Below, one piece after another: positions 29,101 to 40,700 of a stretch of DNA of 64,000 nt. The stretch covers positions 124,001 to 188,000 of the forward strand of contig QLIY01000087.1 in NCBI GenBank assembly GCA_003260075.1, in the 5' to 3' direction. The stretch's first letter is position 1, and every line of letters starts with the position of its first letter. Position numbers and translations under genes: made by a program. This DNA is from Phallusia mammillata. Lineage: Eukaryota; Chordata; Ascidiacea; Phlebobranchia; Ascidiidae. The notes under the pieces were generated by a model that did not search any database, was not told where the DNA came from, and saw nothing but the letters and a program-made list of their open reading frames with translations.

Positions 29101-32100
29101 TGTCTGCGTGCTACACGGCAATATATGGAAGATCCCGAATTTAATCCCGAAACAGTCCGAACTAAATCATACGCAGCCGCCGGTCTTAGTGCATGGGTCA
29201 TCAATATTGTCAAATGGTAGGTAATTTTTTGAATCGAGATCGGACTTTAAACAAGGTTCTTACTGAATTGTTTAGGAAAATTAAGTTAGCTTGTTGGGCC
29301 CTCACGACTGGCATGTATATTGATCGTTTTTATGTAAAAAGTCATAATAGTACGTCTTTATAAGGTAAACAGTGATTATAAACCGTTTCTATAAATTATA
29401 TTTTCTATAAGTTTTCTTAAATTTAGTTTTTTTCTAAAATCGGGTCAAAATTGTCGATTTTCAAAATCCGGTATAAACGATTTCAAATCCGTTTCGAGGT
29501 TGGGTATAGGAGGCAGAAACCGGTCAAAACCAGTTTGAAACTGGAATATTCCGTCGAAAACCTACCGAAAACCGGATTTTTCTTCAATTTTTTGACCCCC
29601 AAAAATCGAAAAAACGAAAAGGCTATAGTCTTAGTTTAAAACCTTTCCTAATGAAACTAAATGCTGATCTATTTTTTAATTTAATTTTTTTCCTAATTTT
29701 TCGCAGGTATGAAGTCTACTGCGACGTCGAACCAAAGAGGCAAGCACTAGCGACCGCTAACGCCGAGCTGGCATCAGCACAACATAAACTCTCCACAATC
29801 AGAGCAAAGATCGCCAAATTGGACAAAGAGCTTGCCGTATTGACTGGAAACTTTGAAGAAGCAACTGCTGAAAAGATAAGATGTAGTAACGAGGTGGCGA
29901 CGACTGCAAAGACGATCACCCTTGCAAACAGGTTACTAACTGAAGTGCTAGTCACCACACAAGTTTCTGTGGTGTTATAGTCTTACATGCAATTGAGCAT
30001 ACGCAAGTCTTGGTTGTACGAGTATTGCTTGACGACTGTCCCCCCCCCCCGAGGTGGCGACGACTGCAAAGACGATCACCCTTGCAAACAGGTTACTGAC
30101 TGAAGTGCTAGTCACCACTAAAGTTTCTGCGGTGTTATAGTCTGACATGCAATTAAGCGTATGTAAGTCTTGTTTGTACAAGTTTTGCTTGACGACTGCT
30201 TTCTGCATATGGCAGGGAGTAACAGCCAGAAACATGACCAAGACTTACACATGCTCAAATTTCTCATGTACCACAAACCACTACTTTGTACCCGTCTGGT
30301 TTATAAACAAATTTTATAAATAGCGAGTTTTATGAATGGAACAAAGTGAATAAGTTTGCTGGAAAACCTCTATGCAATTACACAGACTGCCCCTCCAAAA
30401 TTTTCGAGCGTTTGCTATCATGCTTTATAGTTTATGCACAGGGTTGTTAACACTAAAATTATCCGTTTCCTACTCAAGACAAAACAATGAAACATGCGAT
30501 CATTACCAAAAAGCTTGATACATATAAGTCCGGTTAATCGCATAACCGAATTGCCAGTCTTTTAAGCGGAAATATGCAATTAAGCGGACTATTAACGTGT
30601 AATGTTACAGTTTCACAAACCTTATGCAATTAACCGGATTCGTCTGTACTGTTTTTATTTCTTCTTAAAATCTTTTTGTAAAGCACTTGATTTTTTACCC
30701 CCCCCCCGATACTTTGTTGTTTCAATTGAAACGTCAAAAAAACGTGTTTTAATGCGACATACACCTAATTCTTTAGATTTCTACACTGTTGGGCTTGACG
30801 AATTATACTGAAAAATCATTTTATCAACAGATTGGTGGGAGGTTTGGAAAGCGAAAAAATCCGTTGGTCGCCCCCCCCCCCAAACCTTATGCAATTAACC
30901 GGATTCGTCTGTACTGTTTTTATTTCTTGGGCAATCTTTTTAAAAACATTTTGCAAAGCACTTGATTTTTTGCGGTGCTTCAGGTGCGATACTTTGTTGT
31001 TTCAATTGAAACGTCAAAAAACGTGTTTTCATGCGACATACACCTAATTCTTTAGATTTCTATACTGTTGTGCTTGACGAATTATACTGAAAAAACATTT
31101 TATCAACAGATTGGTAGGAGGTTTGGAAAGCGAAAAAATCCGATGGTCCGCTTCAGTGAAGTCGCTTTTGGTGCGAAAACAGACTCTCAGTGGAGACGTT
31201 TTGCTTACAGCAGCATTTGTTTCCTATCTCGGATATTTCACCAAAACCTATAGAGTGGAATTGCTCAACAAAGAGTGGTTGCCATTCATGAAAAAGCAAA
31301 AGGTCCAGATCCCGTTGACCGAAGGTAAACCTTGCTGTTGTCCGTGACCTAAAGTTACCCCTTCTCTTTAAAACACTTATGCAGTTTCGAAGTTAAAGTT
31401 TACCTGCTTGCTTTTCGTAACAAATTAATGCTGCAAAATTGTTGCAAAAACAAAAAAGTTTAAGCGTTGTGTTTGTTAGCAACATGGGTGCTTTGGTTAT
31501 ATGGTAATAGCAGTACACTATTGACGAGTCTGGAAAAAACAGCTTTTCATGTCTCAAGGAATGTCAAAACTTATGCCCAAGTTTTATTTTTTTGCAAGCT
31601 TGACTAATATTCCCTGGTTGAGGTTATTTTTTGGCATCAAACTTTGCGAAAATCGAAATGAAAATGTTCCGTGAATTTGACTGCAACTTTCATTTTAGGC
31701 TTGGACCCCATCGATCTGCTTGTTGATGACGCCACTATTGCGTCATGGAACAATGAAGGACTGCCGTCGGATCGCATGTCGAGTGAAAACGCCGCAATCT
31801 TATCCAACTGCAAGCGATGGCCTCTAATTGTCGACCCTCAACTCCAGGTATTACCATTGTAAAAATCTAACCCGCGGTAGGATTCGAACCCACGACCCGC
31901 AGACTTTCCTGAACTGGCGCTTTACCAACTGAGCAACGCAAACTTGCTGTTAAGCATGTCGAAAGTTGAATCACATACACCTTTGTCTGTCAGCGTCAAA
32001 AAATCTAGCCTCAGTTTTTGGAAGATGTAAGAAGGTTGAACATAAGTCAATTTTAAACGCGTTTTATTTCTGCAGGGAATTAAGTGGATCAAAGGTCATT

Positions 32101-34704
32101 ATGGTGACGATTTGCGAATTGTTCAGATGGGACAAAAGGGATACCTTGACGTCATCGAAAAGTGTTTGTCCGAAGGTAAATGTTTTTAATTTATTTTTAT
32201 TTATAAACAGTTAATTGAAGCAGTGGTTCTTAACCTTTTTTGCGATGGAACTCTTAAAGTTTTGTTGTAATTTGTTCGTACCCCGTGTCTGCAGTGTCTG
32301 ATGAAATAAAGAGTTTGTTTTTTTGAAAATTGTGGTAATTGACAACATTACAGACTAAAAGAAAGGTTTTTTTGCGTATTCTGTGGTGAACTATTGATGT
32401 TGCTGGTTAAAGATTGTCGTAAAGATCATATTGCTGATTTTTTGACGCATATGGGCCTATAAGAACCTTTGTTTCTTGGGTGCTTGTTGGTTAATAACCC
32501 CTGATTTAAAGTATTGGTATGGCAAAAAAACAATGCTTTTCACGCTTTTTAGGTGAAAAGGTTTTAATCGAGAACATTGGTGAAAGCATTGATCCAGTTT
32601 TGGAGCCTTTGTTGGGAAGAAATACCATCAAGAAGGGAAAATACATTAAGATCGGCGACAAAGAATGCGAATATCACCCTGACTTCAAGTAGAACATTTT
32701 TTTTTCTGCTTAGTATTTCAATGCCCGTTGCAAAATCGTAGTGCAGACGTTTCAGACTAATTTTATCCCCATTTTGCTAACCTTTTTTTTACAAGGTTCT
32801 TGTGCAACTAAAAGAAATATGTGTTTATAACTGTGTGCAATCTAAATGGAATCCAAGTTACGATTTTCACAGAGATTTTACAACTGTGGTGAATTTACAG
32901 GTTGATCTTACAAACAAAACTGGCCAATCCTCACTATAAACCAGAGATGCAAGCCCAGAGCACACTCATCAACTTCACAGTGACAAGAGATGGTTTGGAA
33001 GATCAACTGTTAGCGAATGTGGTCAGGACTGAACGACCTGACCTCGAACAACTCAAGGTTAGTTCACGGACTAAACCAGGCCGTTTTTGTTGTTGACCAA
33101 CTCAACGTTGTCCCTAAGGCAGGGGTACGTTTACCCCTTGGCGTAGAAAGCACCAAAGCAAGATAGATAGGTTCTCACAACTAAGGTTTTTTTCAAGCCT
33201 ATTTGAGAGAAACTAGGGCCTCTAATCTTTAAGCAGATGCCTGTAGCACGCTGAAAGCATCACGTCTGTTTTGATGTTCATTGTGTTGCCCCGTTAGTGA
33301 ATTTTCCATGACTCAAGAAATAGTCTTTTCCTGTAGTCAGGCTCTCGGGCCACAACAGACGCCGCATTAAAATCAATACGGTGACCTTGTGATACCGCGT
33401 GATTGGAAAGGGCCGAAACGTCGGAATAAAAATACATTTTGGCAAAGTTCGCGTAAACGTAATCATGTGACGTCATGAGATGTAACAGTGTCATGAGTAT
33501 TTTTTTCTGTCACAGGTTGACCTTACGAAGCAGCAGAACGACTTTAAGATCACGTTGAAACGACTTGAAGACAACTTGCTGAGCAGACTTTCCGCTGCCG
33601 AGGGAAACTTTCTGGGAGACACAGAACTTGTCGAGAACTTGGAACACACGAAGAGAACCTCGGAGGAGATTGAGGTAATCTTGTTAAAGACTGTAATTGA
33701 CATACATGAGTTTATGGGCTTACCTGGCTAATGCCTTAATCAAGGGGTGCTCAACTTATTTCGGGCCATGGACCACCAAAACAAATCGTGGATTATTTTA
33801 CTATTGAGTAAAGATAAAGTAAGCTTTCTTAACAGGCAATTTTGTGAAAAATATACCTGTTCAAAATAGAAGTCACATAAAATAACTGACAGCCTAAAGT
33901 TTAAACTAAACTAGGGGCGTTCTTTTCATCATTTAACTTATGAACAGATCCGTATATAGTGTTCCAAACCGAACTATCATTTTATACTTTTACGGATATA
34001 TGCTAAAATTTCCGGAAACTTTCCCAAATATAGCGGACCACTCAAAATATTTTCATGAACCACCAATTGAAAACCAGTGCCTTCTACAATGCTATGATAA
34101 GAAGTAGTCATGCATTCCAAGCGACTATTTTATCTGCATTCTACCAAGACCCCTATTAATGTACATGCCATCATATCATAGTTTTAGTGGTGCTTGATGT
34201 TATGCAAAAAGGTTTACTTGTCTTAATTTTTTTCCTGCAGGTAAAAGTCCAAGAAGCGAAACGAAACGAAGTGAAAATAAACGAGGCAAGGGAACACTAC
34301 CGACCTGTGGCATCACGTGCTTCTCTGCTTTACTTCATACTCAACGATCTTCACAAAATCAACCCAATCTACCAATTCTCTTTGAAGGTAGGCAGTCATA
34401 ATATTCGATAGTAGACATCGCGAAGAACACTACAATAGGAGTTGTACAATTTGAATTAAGTCAACTCGTTAACGTTGTCAATTTACTTGTTATGTTAAAA
34501 TGGTTATAGTTTCATAGCGGTTTTTGCCATTTGATCTAAATAGCAAGTTAAATGCAGACCATTTAATCACAGCAAAGTGAAAACAAGCAGTAGAATAGTT
34601 TTAGTCTCGACAATAGATTACCTCCAGTGCTTACCTTGGGACGGGATTTTCGACCCTTACATTAAATGTTTTTGCTTACCTTATCACCTAGTCATTTTTT
34701 AAGT

Positions 34705-34769
<65 letters not shown>

Positions 34770-37700
34770 TTTTTCCTGTCAAATATATACTTTTTTTAAC
34801 AAAGCAACCTCTTCATAGGCATTCAGCGTTGTTTTTCTTCGTGCAATTGAACTCACTCCACAGTTTGATAGCGTGGATGAACGCGTCACTAATCTCATAG
34901 ACACTGTGACGTATGAAACGTTCGCTTACACCAGTCGTGGATTGTTCGAAAAGGACAAGCTCATTTTTACAGCCCTGGTAAGTCCGTTGTTTGTTTTGTT
35001 TTTATCCTCGCTGGGCAGGCGACGCCCGAAAGTGTTATGATCACAATGAGTCTGCAGTCGAGCTGCCTGTTCTATTGCAAGTCCGTTGAACAGTTTTTTG
35101 ATTTTTTTTTTCACTTTGAACTTGGTGATTTTATTTAGATCGACCGATTAATTTCTTTGGTTTAGAGAAGTGGTTTTACCAATAGGGCGCGACCCCCGTG
35201 GGGATCGTTTGCCATTTTACTGTCTAAATCTTATGATTTAATTTTTACGACTTAGTTTATCAAGAAACCCAAGTGGCTAAGATAAGGTGATCTTGCCCCC
35301 CCCCCTAAATCTTATGATTTAATTTTTACGACTTAGTTTATCAAGAAACCCAAACCAACCCAGGTGGCTAAGATAAGGTTAGAACCTATGATCTTGTGAA
35401 CACAATTCGATTGCGACCAATATTTACTAGATTCCAGTATATTGTCGAAGTTCTGCTTGAAAGCTGTTTTAATTTTTCTCTTAATACTGAATTGTAGCGA
35501 AAATGTCAATTTGTTAGGAAAATATATGTATTTTTGTATTATCTTCTTCTAATACTTATACTCTAATACTAAAATGTAGCTGGAATGTTCCTTCTGGTTG
35601 TAGTTGTAGATAGATTTGTATTTGTGACTAAAGTTCAAACAATATTTCTTAACTTACAGGTCGCCTTTCAAGTGTTGCAAATGCGTGGTGACCTTGATAC
35701 ACGTGATCTTGAGACGTTACTTCGATTTCCCACCAGTCAACCAATGACAAGCCCTGTCGACTTCCTCACCAACCAAGTACTTTGTTCATTGTATTTGTTT
35801 AGCTGTTTAATTTAATAGCAATTAGTTTGCCTGGGATTTTAAACAGTATTTGTTCAAAGTGTGCCGAAAATAAGTATCGTCGAATAAAAAACAATTGTTT
35901 ATTCTGCCGCAAACTAAAAAAATCGGCAAACACTGCTCTTGACCAGAGATTACCCCAAGGGGAAAATACTTGAAAAAATAAAAATATTAGGCAAATGATG
36001 GTAAAAAAACAGGGCAAAAGAAGACATGATTTAAGGGGTACGTTTAAGTCGGCAAAAATAGGTATGCGCAATTGGTGTGTAAAAAACTTTGAGGTACCTT
36101 TTTTATTTAAAATCTGCTTTAGAACAAACCAAGAAAAAATATTTAAGAAGCTCTGTGCTGGACTGAAATCTGTGGTTATTTGTATAGGCGTGGGGAGTTA
36201 TCAAGGCAATGTCAATTCTGGACGAGTTTCTCAACCTTGACCGTGACATTGAAGGGTCGCCGAAGAGATGGAAGAAATTGGTGGACAGTGAAGCTCCAGA
36301 AAAAGAGAAGTTACCTCAGGAGTGGAAAACGAAACCTCCAGTTCAACAAATGTGCATCTTACGTACTCTGCGACCCGACAGAATGACTTACTCACTTAGG
36401 TAACTGTCATATGTAGCAAAAATTTTTGGCCCTTGAATGTTGTATTTTAGCCATTTATTGTTGGAAAAGTATTTTTTGAAAAGATGTCAGGCAACCTTTA
36501 ATTTAGTGGTTCTCAACCCGTGGTCCATAAATACTTTTTGGGTGGTCTACTACTCTACAACAATCCGCTATATTTGGTCATAAACTGAAAATGGTTGCAT
36601 ATCATTTATGGAATATTTAGTGGAAAACATTTTGTCTTAATAAATGGCTTTTTCTTGTTAGCTGTTTTTAAATATCACTTCTTAAAATTCTGTTTTAAGG
36701 AAGCATATTTCAAGCCCCCCCCCCCTTATGGAATATTTAGTGGAAAACATTTTGTCTTAATAAATGGCTTTTTTTTGTTAGCTGTTTTTAAATATCACTT
36801 CTCAAAATTCTGTTTTAAGGAAGCATATTTCAAGTCAAAATGCTGGTTGTGTATGCTAATTACTCTATCCTTACTCTAAATTGGAATGGTCTACGAAATT
36901 ATTTTAATTGAGCTGGTTGTCCATGGCCTGAATCGTCCACTGCTCTTATTTAAGAACCTCAAGAATAGTGATTAAATCTTAGTATTTGTTTGAAGTTAGA
37001 AAAATTTGAGGTTTCACGTAGGAAATTTAGAATTTGGTCGCAAGTAGAATTTTGTGCGCAGAAATTTCATCGAGCAACAGCTGGGATCGAAATATGTTGA
37101 GAACCGAGGAATCGAATTCATGAAAACATTTGAAGAAAGTTCGAAAAGCATTCCTTTGTTCTTTGTCCTGTCACCTGGAGTAGATCCGTTAAAGAACGTT
37201 GAAGCCTTAGGTTGGTTGGTTTACTTTATTGGTTTAAAATCGGTTAAGATAAACATAAATCCATAACCAAGATAAGCCCTAAAGCGTTAATGCATTCTCA
37301 TATGGCAAGGCGTAGGCTAGAAAAATTTAGCCTGTGGTGGGATAACGTCTTCAATAGGCCTGGCCTACTATGATTGTTTAAAATGAGTTACTTATTTGTC
37401 CCTAAAAAGAATGTAAACAACTTACAGACTAAAATGTAATGTAATGTAGCTCTCTCAACGGTTTCTGCATCAGTGTTGTCAGTAGGGAAGGACTTTTTGT
37501 GTCGGGTTTCGATCGAAAAGTTTGACCATAAAACGGGTTTTTATTCTTGATTCGCGCTTTATTTCTGTTGCATTTTTACTAGCTTTCGTTGTTTTTAATC
37601 AAAAAGAAAAAACGGTCACTGTTTTCGACCTATAAGGTCGCATTAGTGCAGCTTAAAATGCATGTAGTTTTGTTCAAGTATGTTTTTCATATTTGTTTAC

Positions 37701-40700
37701 ACAAATGTTTTGTCTCCAGGCAAGCGATTGGGATATTCAGCCGATCAGGATAATTTCCACAGCGTGTCTCTCGGTCAGGGTCAGGAGGTTGTAGCTGAAC
37801 AAGCACTGGAAGTCGCCGCGGAGAAAGGTCACTGGGTCATATTGCAAAACGTCCATCTTGTTGGTAAGTGAAACGACATTGATGTTTATGTCAAGCTACT
37901 TTTTGCACATTGTTGACTAGCAAGGCACCTGCAGGCACTAATGCCCAACTATAAATCATTCCTTACTACTAAAAAACTATTATAGGTCGTAAACCTGTAA
38001 ACTTAAAATCGACGTTTTGACTATTTCAAACAACGGAATTTCATATTTAAATTTCATAAGTTCATGTCGACTTAACAGATTTGTTCAATGCTTTACAGCA
38101 AAATGGCTTCCTCGCTTGGAGCAGGTGGTAGAAAGGAATGCGGAAAACGCACACGAAGATTACCGAGTCTTTATCAGTGCCGAGCCACCAGTAACACACG
38201 AGTCCCATATAATACCACAAGGCATCTTGGAAAACTCAATCAAAATTACGAGCGAACCACCAACTGGAATGCATGCCAATCTGCACGCCGCTCTGGATAA
38301 TTTTAACCAGGTAATTTGTTTTGATTAAATTGTTTTTGTTTATTTTTAAATGGTAACCCACGGTAGAGCTACTAACATCATACAGACCCACATTAGCTAA
38401 TTTTTGATAGGTGGGGCGAAGAGCACTTTTAACCATTTATCTCTAAAAAATCCCAATCTCATTGTTAATTTAAATGACTGTACTCTTTACGCCATCTATC
38501 GGTATTTATATACCTTCTCTGTTATGAGTTCTAATGTTAGTGGCTCTACCATACGTCGGGCCGGGATTTTGGTCAGGTTCGGTATAAAGTTTAAATAAAA
38601 CGGGCTTGATTCTGTCCTGACTTCACACTTGGGCCGTAATTTTACCAACTTCGGATCAAATTCGAGCTTGGTTTTTAGCACCGAACATCCACATGGGTTT
38701 GCATATATAATGGGGTTGCATGCTGTCGTTATAAATCTGAAACTGAGGTTCGGGCTTCTTTTTTGTAACACTTGTTTTCATAATTGCAGGACACGCTAGA
38801 AATGTGCGTCAGAGAGACTGAGTTTAAATCCATTCTCTTCTCACTTTGTTATTTCCATTCAGCTGTGGCAGAAAGACGAAAGTTTGGTCCACAGGTATCA
38901 AATATTTTTCGTTTTTGAACAGGACCAAGTGTGAGCTTTTTATTTTTAAAACAGCACTGACAATAGCGACTTTCCAAATCTATTTCTTCAGCACAAATGA
39001 ATAATTCAAAAACTGTGCAAAAATTTACGTTTCCAGTTTCGGTTCAAAACGATTTGATGGATGGACAGGCGATAGTAACCTACAAAAACTGTTCAAAGCA
39101 ACATTATTTCCGCGATAAACCACGCCAAGCTGGAGTTTTTACCAATTGTTAACCCTTAATATTAAACCTCTGTGCGTTTTCTGTAAAATCGTGGCAAATC
39201 CCCCCCCCCAGCTGTGGCAGAAAGACGAAAGTTTGGTCCACAGGTATCAAATATTTTCGCCAAGTTGGAGTTTTTTTCCAATTGTTAACCCTTAATTTTT
39301 AACCTCTGTCCGTTTTCTTTAAAATCGTGGCAAATTTCAAGTTTTCGATTCCAAAATAAACCGGTTTTGCGCATAGGTCGAATGTAATTAAAATCCAAAG
39401 TGATATGTAAGATTTACCTCTTTACCAGGGCTGGAACCGCAGCTATCCATTCAACACCGGCGATCTGACAATCTCCGTCAACGTGCTTTACAACTACTTA
39501 GAAGTGAATCCAAAGGTACGTATTTTATCTAATGCAAGGACCGGGTTTATTTTTCATGGCACACATGGCGCAAACAATATTCACTGCTTTTTTAGGTTCC
39601 GTGGACTGACCTGCGATATCTGTTCGGTCAGATAATGTACGGAGGTCACATTACTGATGACTGGGACAGAATCCTATGCAAAACTTATCTGGAAGTTTAC
39701 ATGGATCAAGAGCAGGTGGGTTATAATGTGGAAAGTACATCGATATGATAAAGCACTTCCGTCAAGAACGAGAAAAATATTTGAATAACGCTTTGTTTTA
39801 CACATTTAATAAAATTGTATATGTTTGTAGGTGAATAACAGTAGGAGACCGCACACTATTTTTGGTGTTTGTTAAAAAACAAAAATTTGATTTAAACATG
39901 CTTGGCAAATGCACGATGTAAAAAAGTACACCGGCGCTTTTCCACCAAATTGTATACACGTCAGTAATTAACAAAGTGCATGAGATTAACATAAAACAGT
40001 ATTGTTCTTTTGTAAAATATTAAGTCACTTTTGCATGTCTCTTTTGCAGCTAACATTCTATTTCTTACCGGTAAAAAATAGCCCGTTAGCTGTTACACCA
40101 ATGACATACACGCATGGGGTTGCGGTAATAGTTAGCCTATGAGGTGCATAAGAGGAAATATGACTAAATAGCAATGAGTCAGACAACACTTCATATTTGC
40201 AATCATCCTTTCCCTGTCTGTGCCAGTTTCCTTCTGTTTTCACCCCGTGTGACCCCCCCCCCTAGCTGTTACACCAATGACATACACGCATGGGGTTGCG
40301 GTAATAGTTATATGAGGTGCATAAGAGGAAATATGACTAAATAGCAATGAATCAGACAACACTTCATATTTGCAATCACCCTTTCCCTGTCTGTGCCAGT
40401 TTCCTTCTGTTTTCACCCCGTGTGGTATTCCCCCCCCCCTTCCGGTATATTATTTTTTCACTTCCGGTATATTATTTTTTCACTCGCAGCTTGACAACGA
40501 GTTATACCTTTGTCCTGGATTCCCTGTTCCTCCCAACCTCGATTACAAGGGATACCACAAATATGTTGACGAGATGCTTCCTCCCGAGAGTCCGATCCTC
40601 TATGGCTTGCATCCGAATGCAGAGGTTGGAATCCTCACCGTAACCTCCAACCAGCTCTTCCAGATCGTTCTGGAGATGCAGCCACGTGAAGGAGCACAAA

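Noticed and set aside
31870-31943. A functional tRNA gene
   Set aside because: The anticodon stem is broken, position 33 is not U and an extra base is present; it matches the SINE head.
36503-36960. Complete hAT element in a dynein intron
   Set aside because: Only one clear end; the other end and a target duplication could not be found.
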